Shown here: piece by piece, positions 34,129 through 46,129 of the stretch
How the letters are laid out: each line of letters starts with the position of its first letter
How positions within the stretch are numbered: position 1 is the stretch's first letter
From: Echinometra lucunter
Lineage: Eukaryota; Echinodermata; Echinoidea; Camarodonta; Echinometridae
NCBI GenBank assembly: GCA_029962745.1
Contig: CM057162.1
Coordinates: forward strand, 6,078,618 to 6,142,617
Length of the DNA: 64,000 nt
Reading direction: 5' to 3'
Translations under genes and position numbers: made by a program
The notes under the pieces: generated by a model
What the model was told of the DNA's origin: nothing
Database searches by the model: none
What the model saw: the letters and a program-made list of their open reading frames with translations, nothing else

Positions 34129-34417
34129 ATGAATAGATACAAAGATAAATTGAGAAATAAAAAATTGTGCCTGAGGGGCAGGTAAATGGAATGCATTTCC
34201 ACTTCAGAAACATTACCGAAGAAATTAAGTCATGACATACGAAGTTCAGGGTCTCCTTGAGTTGAATGAATTTCTTGGACTTATAATAATGAGGTCTAAA
34301 CTCTCACGCACATCAGTCAAGAGACTACACAAGGCTTCATACAAAGCTCGATTTAGTGCATATTAATCAGTTTTGTTTTATTCAAATGAACTAACACACT
34401 GTGATATTTCCCTCTAG

Positions 34418-34735
34418 ATTATAACCACGTTGAAGGTTTATTTGATCATCGAGGCGGAGAGCTATCCCTTGAGACCCATGGCTGCATCCTTCACATCCCC
34501 CCTGGAGCCTTAGAGGAAGAATCACCAACGAAAATAACCCTAGAGGTCCTTACAGAGTTGCCAGATGACCTCGAGCTAGAAAACGATGAGATGGTTGTCA
34601 GTTCTGGTTTCAAGTGTCTGCCATCAGGATTACACTTCAAGAAACCTGTGAAGTTGACCATGCCACACTGTGCCGTCCTCAGGGATCCTAGAAGAGTGAA
34701 GACAGTACTTCATTCATGGAGCCATCAGAATAAAG
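34418..34735 (+). CDS. Duplicate ZU5 exon (318 bp), family-like sequence
   Basis: Length, phases and splice sites equal those of 16866-17183. It reads NYNHVEGLFDHRGGELSLET, IPPGALEEES, GFKCLPSGLHFKKPVKLTMP and HCAVLRDPRRVKTVLHSW. LPSGLHFKKPVKLTMPH is the usual ZU5 form, so this copy keeps the ancestral reading where the first has a compensated frameshift. Confidence 0.8.
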
Positions 34736-35389
34736 GTGTGATATGATCAGAGAATAGTGGTTAATAAGTGGAGAAACATTTCATATCTTCCGCCTTTTGG
34801 CTGTGCCTCTGTCATATGCAGCATCAATAACATACCACCGATATTTAGTGTTTGGTCCATTCATGTCTGATATATGTATTATGTTCAATGAGGGCAGTGC
34901 AAATAGTTTGCTGCTTTTAAATTATTATGGCTAGCATATGTATATTCAGGTTGGTTTATTTCTACTTTTCAGCTAAGTAAGCTCAACAATTTGCAGTCAT
35001 ATGTTCTCTTGAATATTATTTTAATAGATTACACGGATGTCCACGAGAAGCTTTAGGTTTACCATGTTCACTCGTGATATTAAGCATGCAGACAAAATGC
35101 GTGCACGCATTCGAAGTATCAACTTTACTCTGAATCTATAGCCACAAACGGTCTTATGATTAACGCAAAAAACTACATCTTGGCGGAGTAATTGGTCAAA
35201 AGTCAGAGATTTTTTTTTTCTCACTGTATAATTATCTACCTCATGTGATATTAATGAATGGATGATAATCTTTAAGTCTTTCCGGCACTCTTTTATGGCC
35301 TGTATCATTTTTTTTTATAAATACCCTTCAAGTTTGTGTTAAATCCATCACATCTCGCTATTCTCCCTTTCTTCTTCTACATTGAAAAG

Positions 35390-35613
35390 CGGAACGCATT
35401 CCACTGACATCGGCAGCATGCACAGTATACTGCGATTACTTTGACTTAACATTTGAACACTTCTGCAAGAAAGTCCTTACCGTAGGCGGGCCAGGTGTGT
35501 TAGGAAAAGTAATGTGCTGCATGCCATATCTGCCAAATACAATGCCACCAAACAGGAAACCACTCATGGAGTTGCAGCTTCAAAATAAACCCAGTAAACA
35601 TGGTAAAGGACTG
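35390..35613 (+). CDS. Duplicate UPA first exon (224 bp)
   Basis: The acceptor ATTGAAAAG and donor CTG|GTAAGT are present. It reads AERIPLTSAACTVYCDYFDL and on to LQLQNKPSKHGKGL. It is three codons longer than 17829-18043 and is open. Confidence 0.75.
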
Positions 35614-36210
35614 GTAAGTACCTACCTGGGTGAGCACGTAACTTTTCGAGTGGTACAGTGAAATTCATTACAGTATTGCCTAAGCAGCATTTTTTTGTTT
35701 ACATAGTTAACTTTTTGGCATGGATTGTCAAAATTCCCCCTGTATAACATTTATGCTCCCTTGCTTGTTGTAAATGGTGCAAGGCCCTGGCAAATAATCA
35801 CAGCTATGTGACTTTGCAATTTTGAAATCGCCCTTCAAACAATCCAGATTTAAAACAAGCATGAAACTAAACTTTCCAAAAAAACAAGAAGACTTTGAAT
35901 TTTGAAACCTTATAGAAAAAAGTATCACCTAAAGTACAACCTGCATTGGATGAAGATGATGAGACGTATGATCGAACCCCCCCCCCAAAAAAAACAAAAA
36001 AACAAAAAAACAAAAACAACAGCAACAACAACCTGACGTTAATATACGAACATTGTAAAGCCAGTAAATAAAAATAAGTATATCATGATAATTGCAAAAA
36101 TGTGCTGAGTATTGCAACTCTTATGGATTTTAATTATTAAAGTTCCTCATAGTGTTAGCATAATTCTCCTTACAGTCGGAACTCCTTAATCCATTCTCCT
36201 TTCTTGTCAG

Positions 36211-36378
36211 AAATACACCAAAGGACGCCTCTATCAACCTGCTCTGGATGTAGATGATGAGATAATGATTGAACGACAAGACCTGACAGTAACCTGTGAT
36301 CATGTCGAGGAAGGCCAGAAGACTAAGGTTAAAATGAAGCAATTACCTGATAATTTGTTTAAGGATTTCGAATACTGA
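36211..36378 (+). CDS. Duplicate UPA second exon, ending at TGA or at 36327
   Basis: The acceptor TTTCTTGTCAG is present. It reads KYTKGRLYQPALDVDDEIMI, ERQDLTVTCDHVEEG and, if not spliced at AAG|GTTAAA, KMKQLPDNLFKDFEY then TGA 36376-36378. In this copy the TGA end would give a Death-less ZU5-UPA protein. Confidence 0.6.
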   Translation, partial: KYTKGRLYQPALDVDDEIMIERQDLTVTCDHVEEGQKTKVKMKQLPDNLFKDFEY

Positions 36379-36850
36379 AAAAAACCTCAAAACTTCTTCT
36401 GGCTAACTAACGGTAAAGGCTTTGGAGAAAATAATTGATAACATAATAAGGCCGCATTGTGATAGTTCTATAAAACGCAAACGCCTTTATATTCATCCGC
36501 ACACAAAATAGTGGCCGTCTACTCACTAGTCGCATTACGTTTATATTTTATGTACCTCAATATCGAGGGGCCGGGGCCAGGGGGAAGGGTGGTTTGAAAG
36601 CCCCTAAACCCCGCCCCCACAGTGTTGGCAAAAAATCTATTAGCCTAAATAATTGCAAATTGCGCATTTCTTGCAAATCCATAAAACCCAGGGCCTTCCC
36701 CTGAACCCCAGCTCATTGACTCCATGATGTCAGCCATCCCCCCCCCCCGATATATTTCTATAGAAGAAAACCTGAAGATTTTTTTTTTTTTAATGTAGTA
36801 ATACTACTTGAAACTGATGACGTAAAGAAAACATTTTTACACTTTGATAA

Positions 36851-37277
36851 CATGACGAATAATCAGTTCATGCTGAGATTTCCTTTCGCTTCGACTGGGA
36901 ATGCTCTTTTATATGATATACCACAAACCCAGTTGTCCAAACTTCAAAAGCTTCAAAATGCCGCGCAGCACGCATTGTTACCCTACCCCTACTCTGAAGA
37001 CACTTCACTGGTTGCAGGTCAAAGATCGTATCATTTGCAAAATCTTACTTCTTCTTTTCCATTTTGTCAAGGGTTCTGTTCCTTATTATAATGCAAGTCT
37101 AGTTCATAATTACACTCCTGCCAGATCTTTGCGTTCATCTGCATGTAATTCTGCTTCCCTTTTTGTTCCAAAATCTACTCAAACGTGGGGGAACGAGCCT
37201 TTGCCCACGTCGGTCCTGCTCTATCGAATAATCTACCTTTAGTTATTAATTCTCCAGACTCATTAAAAACTGTCTAA
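36851..37277 (+). mobile_element. Duplicate LINE 3' fragment, left part
   Basis: This is the copy of 20590-20945 and encodes LHWLQVKDRIICKILLLLFH, NYTPARSLRSSACNSASLF and KSTQTWGNEPLP in broken frames. It is interrupted by the LINE at 37289-40675 and its tail resumes at 40687. Confidence 0.7.
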
Positions 37278-38136
37278 AAACATGAAAACCCTTTTTTAAA
37301 GTATTTATTAAAGCAATTCTCATACATGGTGTATAATACGTTTGCATGAACATAATTTGTGTACATCATAAAGTAAAATACATAATATCACAACAAGATG
37401 TTTAACATAATGATATGCAGCGCTTAGAAACATTTGTATTAAGCGCTAAATAAATGTTGCATATTATTATTATATTGCAGGTATTCACCATTTCTTATTA
37501 TGGACATCGAGACGATTATTTTTTAAAGCAATTATTCTTTCCAAAGTCTCTAAATGTTTAAGAGCTCTTGAAAAAGAAAGAAAATAAGGGGAAATATTTT
37601 GAATTTTACAGGTCAGTATGAAATATTTGGCAAAATAAATTTCTTCGTCTGAGATTGGAATATCGCGTATGCCTTTTTCTTTTAACCAATTAAATATATC
37701 CGTCTAGAGAGAACTTACTTTTTCACGGTATATAAATAAATGAGATAAAGTTTGATTTTGATTTTCACAAAAAGTGCATTTGGGAGATGTACTTGCACCT
37801 ATTTTGTAAAGAAAATTTGGTTTGCAATTTTCCTGTGAATAAGTTTGAATTAGAAAATTTCTCATTCTATTATTTATAGAAAAGTTATAGAGTGACGTAA
37901 AACGTGATTTCCAAATTAATGAATCTTTTAAATTATTCTGTTTATCTTGATGGTCTGTTTCAGAAATGTTAAGTGAAAATTCTGTCAAGAGAATATTGTA
38001 TGCAAATTTAGATACCTTCTTAAGTTTACGAAAGTCATCCATTACGGTATCAACATAACTAAGTGAGGAATTATCTTTTTCGAATTTCTCATGTTTTAAA
38101 CTGTTTCTCCACTCACTAGGTAATGCAGAAAGAATA

Positions 38137-39125
38137 CAGTGCGTCCCCAAAAAAACTTTACACTTTTGAAATGGCTGCAAAATAAAAAAATATATGATTC
38201 TGGCGGAAAAGGTTTATATTTAAGGCCCGGTCACACCGCCCGAACTTTGTTGGAGCGTTCCTTGAACGGTAGGGAGAGGGGGCCGAATTTCGACAACGCT
38301 CGTCAAAATGGGAAAAAAAAAATCGAAAACACGGGCGTTGCCTTAGCGGTGCACCGCTGAAGCCGGCGTTGCTTTAGCGTTGGTTTAGCGGTTCAGCGCT
38401 CCGACACCTCCATACCAACGCCAAACCAAAGTTCATCACCGCAATGGATCGCTGCTTCAACGCCCGACACCGTTCCAGCAATCCCGTGTCCGCTCGTAAA
38501 ACGCTTACAACCGCTCCACCAAAGTTTGTGCAACGTTTAATCACCGCCCGGGCAAAGCTGGCGAAGCAGCGGTGGTGCAGCGTTATTATTCTGCGTAGCC
38601 CTAGCCGACCCAAGCGTCCACGAACTTGCGTCTAGCGGTGCCACACTTTGACTGGGCGTTGTTGGAGCGGTGGTGAACTTTCCCAGAGCGGAAAATTGCC
38701 CGCTCCTTACCGCTCGCAATATTTTGTGCAGCTCAAAACTTTCGGAGCGGTAGGAGGGACCATCAGCGGTGGCCGCGCGTATACGGCGTTGCCTTAACGG
38801 GGGCCAACTTCTGTTAAACGGCGGTGAACGGTAACAAGCGGTGCTGAATTTTTTCACCGCTCCAGGAACGCTCCAGCAAAGTTCTGGCGGTGTGACCGGG
38901 CCTTTATGAATTGCTCATGGACTCAACTTTCACATGAAACCAAAAAGGCCGAAAATAATTCATGCTTGGGTGAGCACTGCTCACTTTTGTAAAGGGTATG
39001 AAAATTAGGCTGCGCAGGAATTGCACCTTTCAATTTGTGAGAGATGAGTCCTTTGGAGGGGAGGTGAGATGTAAGGTAGGACTTTGTTGGGTAGATGGGA
39101 TATGGGTTAAGAGGACATGCATGCC

Positions 39126-39157
<32 letters not shown>

Positions 39158-39857
39158 TCCTGGGTGTGCATATGCATATCTTGACAATTCACATCCGTTG
39201 GCCTCCTCTCCAAAATATCACGACCACATTCCCTTATCCCGAATATTCTACCTGCATTTCCAAAATTGGACTGGGTCTGGTATCACCCATTGACACCTGA
39301 AGTCAATTGCATTCTATCGGTCAATCAATCAATACCGAAGTTAAACGATCAACATTTAGGTATCAATCAACTAATCAATGTATCAATCAATTAATCAATC
39401 AAGCATTCAATTACCATTCAGCTGTTTCAATCAATTAATTTTTCAATAAAACAATCATAATTAATCAATAACTCTGTCAATCACTCAATCAAAGTTTATC
39501 CAACCAGCCAGTCATTTTAGCAGTTGAGTTTCGGACAAGAAAAACAGTACAGTGTAACACAAATTGGTAAAATGAACATGTCAATCTTTGTTTTCATTTG
39601 ATTTTCATTCATTTCAATTTTACAACTGCTTCATCCACCTTGTAAAAGAAAAGAGGGGAAAAATAAATGATGATCGGAACTAAAAATCAGAGTCTCAATG
39701 GTTCAATGGTCAGAGTTCAATGGTCCACATGTCCACCTCCTCCTTAAATGCACAATCTTGCTCTCTTCATAAGGGATAAGGGAAGGTGGTTTGGATATTT
39801 TGGAGTGGAGACCAAAGAATGTAAATTGTCAAGACATGCACCAACACACAGGAAGCA

Positions 39858-39889
<32 letters not shown>

Positions 39890-40401
39890 GGATACTGTCC
39901 TCTTGACCCTTATCCCATCTAGCCAACAAAGTCTTACTCTATCTCACCTCCCCTACAACATGTACCACTACCCAATCTTGACTGCCATAAACACACCACT
40001 GAGTCTACCAGGGAAAGGTACAATACTACAATAATGAATGCAATTCCCGTTCACTCGTGCATAAAATTAATTTTGATTTAATAAACCATAACATTCACTC
40101 AGCACACCTAAACTGATTGCAACTGATCATGAATTCATCATATCACCCTCAATTCTGTAACCTCCAAAGGACTCATCTCTCTCAAATTGAAAGGTGCAAC
40201 TCCTGCGCAACCTATAATTTTCATACCCTTTACAAAAGTGAGCAGTGCTCACCCAAGCATAAATTGTTTTCAGCCTTTTTGGTTTCATATGAAAGTTGAG
40301 TGCATGAGCTATCCGTACATATAAACCTTTTCTTCCAGAATCATGTATTTTTCATTTGGCAGCCATTTCAAAAGTGTAAAGTTTTTTGGGGGGACGCACT
40401 G
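38137..40401. mobile_element. Mariner-like long-inverted-repeat element in the LINE
   Basis: The termini CAGTGCGTCCCCAAAAAAAC and the inverse ending GGGGGGACGCACTG are flanked by TA on each side, as in Tc1/mariner insertions. The inverted arms run several hundred bases (38137-38222 plus 38907-39245 against 39765-40401) and include mirrored CT/GA repeats and poly-C/G. The right arm has about 170 extra bases (39958-40130). No transposase is seen between the arms. Confidence 0.82.
38223..38903. mobile_element. Nested TIR element, 681 bp, TTA target duplication
   Basis: The ends AGGCCCGGTCACACCGCC and GGCGGTGTGACCGGGCCT are precise inverted repeats, with TTA on both sides (38220-38222 and 38904-38906). 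A 3-bp TTA/TWA duplication suggests a Harbinger-type non-autonomous element. The interior is GC-rich with GGAGCGGT/ACCGCTCC words and no real gene; ORFs at 38374-38857 are artefacts. Confidence 0.8.
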
Positions 40402-40686
40402 TAGAATAGTATAAAATAAACGATTTTGACAGAAAGTTTCCCTTTCCACGCTTTAGATCAAAAGTCATAAATGAGCCATTAATGTTCAAAATATCTTTAA
40501 CGTATAACATTTCGGAATGGCAGTATATGAGAATTAAGGCAAAGAGGTTGAGAAATAACTTCCTTAAATTTAACCGGATTATAGTATTTGTAGTGAGTCC
40601 ATGCAATCAACACATCATTCAAAAAAGGGTCTGCGAATTTATTTAGAATCAAATGGTCTGAACGGAGATTGTCGTAAACATGAAAA

Positions 40687-41838
40687 AACTTACTTGTTTA
40701 ATGTTTTCCACTGATTTATATGTATATATATATATTTTTTGTATTTCTACTCTGTACTTTCACTTCTTTCTCTTACACTGCGCCTAGAGCACTCTACAGA
40801 GTGGATTTGGTGCTGTATAAATATTATGAATTATGAATGAATAACATTTTCGAACTAGGACATTGGGCGGTATATGGTATACGAGGACGGACAGAACATC
40901 ATTTTTCTGCAAATATTACTTGCGCAAAAAGGGACAGATTATAAAAAGGGCTCAACATAATTGTAACAAGTATTAGCATAACGCACCATGCAAGGAATTG
41001 TCCTTACATTTATCATAGTCCTCAATATATGCAATAATGATCTGTCATTATAATGACAGGCTCAGTGACCCAATCATTTCCTAGGACGAAATTCTCAGCA
41101 AAGACTACGCTCTTGAGTCAACCGTCTCAGCACTTTATATCCTGCTACTTCACATTTTGCTGTCAAATCATCTAGAAAGCTTTTTATTAGGTCCTGATCT
41201 CTTCGCCCTTTTGCCGTGCAGACGACCTTCTATAACGGTGACCATTTCTTCTGTTTTTGTTTGATCGTTTTGAACATGACACAGCACCTGACACCTTACC
41301 CCAGCACCACATTTCAGCAGCCTTCAATCGTTTTGTGTTCCAAGGTCAAAGGGCAGGGCCACTGGTTCATTGTCTTGCATACAACTCCTCTATATACCAT
41401 CTTTACTGACAATATAGTTATATTTCCTCTGTCCACTTTCTCAGTGCTCCCTCACTGTCCATAGCACATCCAGTATCCCGCTTGTATTGTTCTTTCCTTT
41501 CCCTTTGGCGAATTCATTGCTGATAACTTTCACTTTGTTATAACATACGGTCTAAAACAACTACAGTTTAGATCCTCCAATTCCTTACACTATTCCAACT
41601 CCAGTCTTTTCAGGCCTTGTCAGCATCTTCACAGCTCATCATTAAGCCTCTTGTATCCCCTTTCGCCTTTTGTAGAGTTGTCCCTTTCCAACTTTCTTCT
41701 CTAATCCACCTTCGGAATCATTTAGATTTATATTAAACATATTGTGTCCCTGCTCTGCTTATTAATATATGGATTAAAGATACACATCTAGCAGTTAACA
41801 AAATAACAGTTTCTGCAAACCGTTGGCATTTTCAACAG
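40687..41838 (+). other. Duplicate intron block before the third UPA exon
   Basis: The LINE tail fragment resumes (GCACTCTACAGAGTGGATTT), followed by sequence collinear with 21120-22419 minus the 340-base insertion. No gene is seen; the open frame at 41216-41464 is not conserved in length at 21518-21754. Confidence 0.55.
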
Positions 41839-41986
41839 GTACTTAAACGCAACCGTCTTATCCATACAGAAAGGTGCAAAGTGTCCTTCAATTTAGATCT
41901 GCGTGATATACAGGATAATACTACTGTCACTCTGCAGTTGACTCAGTCCTGCACCCAGGAAATCTTGTTCGACACAGCATGCATTG
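41839..41986 (+). CDS. Duplicate UPA third exon (148 bp)
   Basis: The acceptor TTTTCAACAG and donor ATTG|GTAATA are conserved. It reads VLKRNRLIHTERCKVSFNLD, then LRDIQDNTTVTLQLTQSC and TQEILFDTACI. No partner exon follows in the window, because the duplicate ends at 43091 before the linker and Death exons. Confidence 0.65.
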
Positions 41987-43091
41987 GTAATACATCCACT
42001 TCTTTCTAAAATAAGGGCTTACACACAGTCAAGACAGCTGATCTTTAAAGGAAAGGCAAACCATGTAGATAAGGCAATTATTATGAAATGGGGGAGGGGG
42101 AGGGGGCTAGCGAGAAAAGATTAGAAAAATTATGGAAGTTTGAAAAGTCGCCATTTACTTTTTTATGCTTTTCATCAAATTGGCAATGTCGCTTAAAATT
42201 AGGTTTTTGTGCACCATTCTCCATATGTTTTGTTCACGAAATTTCAGAATTTCTCCATAATCTCTCTTTCAAATCTTGGTTCCTGAAATTAGTCTGATGA
42301 TAACATATAATATGTATCACAGAAAAATAATCAGGTGACTTCACCAAAAAAAAAAAAAAAAGAATATTAAAACAAAATATTTTACCTTTTAAAAGTTGAT
42401 AATTCTTTTTACATCAGTTGGTAAAGCATTTTCTACCAAAGAGAATAATACCAAGATCATTGAATTCGGTGAAGTGATTTTGATTATATGACCGCCATTT
42501 TCATGTTTCACATATTTTTGCGACAGATAAGCGCAGAATTGTGTCGGAAATGGCCTTTCATTTGACGTTTTCTTATTGACGAGCTTCAGTGGACTTTCCT
42601 CAAACATTATACTATTATGAAAGGCCATCCCAACACAATTTTACTTTCATTTGCCGCCAAAAATTTGAAAATGACTGTATCTTAAGAAACAGGCATAGAA
42701 TCAAAATTACTTCACCAAATTCAATGATATTGGTATCAATTTGTTTGGTAGAGAATGGTTTACTAAATAATATACAAAAATTACACATTTTTTTATAAGG
42801 CAAAGTACTGATAATCTACTGTTCATCTTTTTCTGGGACACCTGTTATAACTAAATTTCTAAATGTAGTATATACAGATGCGCAGTATTCTAAAAGAGGA
42901 CTATCCAACAAAGCATGGAATCTGAAATTTATATTGCTTTACCATTCTAGCAATTTCAAATTTTGTTGGATTTAAATTCCCAGGATTTTTACAGTTTCTA
43001 AATAAGACTGTGAATCGCCAGTACTCAATATCTCAGGTTTGCATTTATTTTTCATATTCTCATTGCAGCGTATTTTTTAAGATTTAGTTTC

Positions 43092-43560
43092 GGTTACAGC
43101 TTGTTATTCCGAAGGTTCGTTATTCCGAGGGTTTGTTATTCCGAAGGTTCATTATTCCGAAACACGCAAATTGCGTATACCTAGATGTTCGTCAGTCCGA
43201 AAGTGAAAAAGCGTTCGTTGATCCGAACATTTGTGGAGTTATTCCGAAAGTTCGTTAGTCTGAAAATGAAATAAAGTTCTTTATTCCGAAGGTTCGTTAA
43301 TCCGAAAATGAAATAAGATTCGTTATTCCGAAGGTTCGTAAATCCAAAAAATGAAATAATGTTCGTTATTCCGAAGGTTCGTTTATCCGAAAATGAAATA
43401 CTGTTCGTTATTCTGAAGGTTCGATAGTCCGAAATGAAATTTCGTTGTTCCGAAAATGAAACAAGGTTCTTTATTCCGCAAATGAAATACGGTTCGTTAG
43501 TCTGAAAATGAAATAAGGTTCGTTAATCCGAAAATGAAAGAAGGTTCATTAGTCCGGAAA
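43092..43560 (+). repeat. Tandem array of TTATTCCGAAGGTTCG-type units
   Basis: About 20 degenerate units of GTTCGTTATTCCGAAGG and AATCCGAAAATGAAATAA alternate. The array starts exactly where the segmental duplication stops. No inverted partner array is found in the window, so it may be one arm of a foldback element or a simple minisatellite. Confidence 0.75.
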
Positions 43561-45240
43561 TACATTAATCTGTTGCGAAGCCGGGAAAGCTGGGTGGGGC
43601 GTGCGTTGGGTAGAATCACCCTTTCCGTTCAATTGTTATGGGGGAGGGGCTCATCTATCGTGACGCAGGATTCTTTCAAAGGGGGTGATCATAGGCTTAT
43701 TGGACTCGCTCATTTTCAATCCTGAATCCATGCAATAATCGATTACCGCACTTCGCTCATCCTGTTGATGTCGGGGGAGGAGGGGGGGGGGGGGGGGGAG
43801 GTTCATGCATTTTCTTATTGTTTTGTCCATGTTCGAAGATCCATTCTCGATTAGATGTTTACCACTTGAAAACCTCTGCGGGGACCAGAGGGGGGCTTGT
43901 TTGGACCAGAATAGAATAAGTGTTTAACACCCCAAACAGGGGCGTCGATCCCCCTTTTTGGGATAGGGGGGGGGGGGGGGGCAAAACAGCCATCCGTATC
44001 TAGCCTGGCCAACTTTTTGGAATGCGGGGAATACACACAAATTTCGCAGTAAATGTCTTGTAAGAGGGCAAGACAAGAGTAGTGGCGTAGACAGGTCCTC
44101 AGACATGGGAAATGTCATGGGCGTAGAGTTTGAACTTGTCCAGCTGCTGTCAACAATGAAGATGAAGAGGTGTGACCTCGTGAATTTCTGTTGTATGAAA
44201 AAAATGAAAAAGGACAAAATTTAATATAAATGTAAGACATGTGAGATATGTAAGATACAGATTAATAAACATGTATTGATTATAAATAAAGCTATGCACA
44301 GGATTGGACTCAATGAAGATATCTGTCCACAAACTTGTCTTCTGGAAGGGCCTTCTCAACCACAGTAGCTCCTCCACAGCATAATCTATCAATGATGTTG
44401 AGAATTACATCCTTAAAAACCTTCAAATCCAAGTGAATTGTATCTGATAATACATTAAACTTGACACAGGACATTCATAAGGATTGTCTTATCTCTTCTA
44501 ATTTGTGCCTGGGAAATATATATTTTTTTTTGCTAGATTGCTTTATAGACTGTCCATTATTTTTATCATTATCATTAATATCTTTATTTTTACTTTTTAT
44601 TATTATTCCGAAAAAACAGGATCCAGTCCGTATACTTGAAAGAATTTGCTTTGACAAAGAGCACGAAGTTCAATCAAGAGCAACTATTATACTAATATTG
44701 GCCTATTATTTTACTGTCCTATTATTAGTATCATCATCATTGTTATTATTTATTGGCATAGGCCTAGATCTAGACCTATAAACAGCAAATTTATTCATTT
44801 GGCCTACCTCTCCAAACTTCAGCAAGTTCTTTTTTTCCTCTCTGGATTTGTACATGTCTCCACAGAATCTAAATTATTTTATTGGAGAAGAAAAGCACCA
44901 TCCTGAAAAGAAAGAAAGAAAGAAAAAAAACAATTAGTTCAAGTTACATTTTTAGCTAGAATCTAGACAAGCTGTTGTCGCTCACTACAATCACTATGCT
45001 GTATGCTACGTGCTCAACCCTTACACTGGGGGGGGGGGGGGGGGGGAAGAAGAAAAAGGAAATCTAGCTAGCAATAAGAAAAAAAGACAAAATTTATGAG
45101 TCAAGCATGAAGAACACAAGGTAGCCGCTATCACTGAACATCAAAGTCGTAATCGAGATTTTCTGTGTAACCTTAGTATTAGTACTCACTAACAATATGT
45201 TAGTAGGAAAGATTAGCAACGATCTTCGCTTTATTTGTCG
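43561..45240. other. No gene recognised; low-complexity and unique DNA
   Basis: It contains poly-G runs (43780-43798, 43967-43981, 45028-45046). A weak minus-strand open stretch (about 44405-44310) reads LNIIDRLCCGGATVVEKALP and cannot be assigned to a family. Nothing else is supported. Confidence 0.4.
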
Positions 45241-45242
45241 TG

Positions 45243-45850
45243 ACTTTTTTTTGCAGTCGAAATCTCAGAAGTGGCTCAGTCATTTTTGGTAAAATTTTTA
45301 TCAGTCATGAGTCCTTACGAGATCTCGGTTTTCTAATAATTTTAGAGTTCATCAGGTCATCGTGACGTCATCCAGGCACCATTTTGTAAATATCATGTCT
45401 TCATCATATCTTCATAACGGAATGTCATTTCCCTTTCATATTTGGCATGATGAATATGCATATCAATGTGAACATTTTCAACTTTTTAGACGCACGCGTA
45501 CGTCCGCGGGTCAGTGCGTGCGCAAAATTTTAAAATGCTCAAAATCGATTTTCTATCAAAGCAAAATCCATTTCAGGCCATTTTAAGCATTTCAAAAATT
45601 TCAACGGGTAAGTAAGCGCCCGCGCGCGCGTTTTGCGCAAATTTTAAATAACGTAAAAACGCCGTTTTTCACTTCATTTGCAATTCTGGAACATTTTTTG
45701 ACCATTTCCATCAATTTACAATCGATTTCAACGGGCCATAAGGTCGCACGCGCGCGTCAAAGTGTAAAATCCATGGGGCAAATAACGTAAAAACATGCAA
45801 AAACAGGCCCCTTTAAAATCTGCCATAGCTCGTTAAAAAGCATGGGGATC
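45243..45850 (+). repeat. Repeat A, inverted relative to 48640-49235
   Basis: It includes CGTGACGTCATCCAGGC, ATCTTCATAACGGAATGTCA and stretches rich in CGCGCG. The reverse complement of each block is found in the same order within 48640-49235. It is a non-coding transposon-like unit without the terminal repeats that its partner has. Confidence 0.7.
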
Positions 45851-46129
45851 CCCCATTTTTTTTACATTTCTGATAGCCTATGAGCTGAAGATTTGAATTC
45901 ATGAAAAAATTGGGGGGTTGAGCAGTTGGAACGTCGCCATATTCTCATGTGAATTCGAAATTTTAGTTTTTCAATTATAAAGTCATATTTTTTACTTTTT
46001 ACTTACTGTTGGTCGATTTTCCCCGGGATTTGAATATGTTGTAGCTGAGACAATACTCTTTTATTTGATATTGCCTTCATTTCTCATTTTGAGAAAGGCA
46101 TCATTGTCTAATTTTTTGATAAACGGGGG

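Larger units (their letters stand above)
37289..40675 (-). mobile_element. 5'-truncated LINE (L1/Tx1-like), split by a nested transposon
   Basis: It is flanked by AAACATGAAAA at 37278-37288 and 40676-40686. On the minus strand two ORF pieces (40606-40402 and 38134-37704) join in frame once the nested element and one TA are removed. They include NINGSFMTFDLKRGKGNFLS, LSALPSEWRNSLKHEKF and a C-terminal CTFCENQNQTLSHLFIYREK, a zinc-ribbon-like RVT motif whose last Cys is replaced by Arg. The 3' end carries AATAAATACTTTAAAAAAGG, a poly(A) signal with an A tail. It inserted after the segmental duplication, since 20930-20950 is uninterrupted. Confidence 0.75.
29861..43091 (+). other. Second copy of the 12778-23698 segment (segmental duplication)
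   Basis: From AAGGACCGAGTGTCCCC to TTAGTTTC this segment is collinear with 12778-23698 in exons and introns. It carries the optional, acidic, ZU5 and UPA exons, but not the LRR, linker 8, small linker or Death exons. Differences are insertions here (THAP element 32337-33115; LINE with nested elements 37289-40675) and insertions missing here (13319-13480, 19119-20439, 21782-22120). Exons remain open, so the copy is either recent or under constraint. Without a Death exon in the window it is most simply a partial, possibly non-functional, gene copy. Confidence 0.9.

Noticed and set aside
38374..38857. GC-rich ORFs on both strands
   Set aside because: They lie within a 681-bp inverted-repeat transposon with no coding homology.
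44310..44405. Short minus-strand coding-like stretch (LNIIDRLCCGGATVVEKALP)
   Set aside because: It is too short, without splice context or recognised family; left unassigned.
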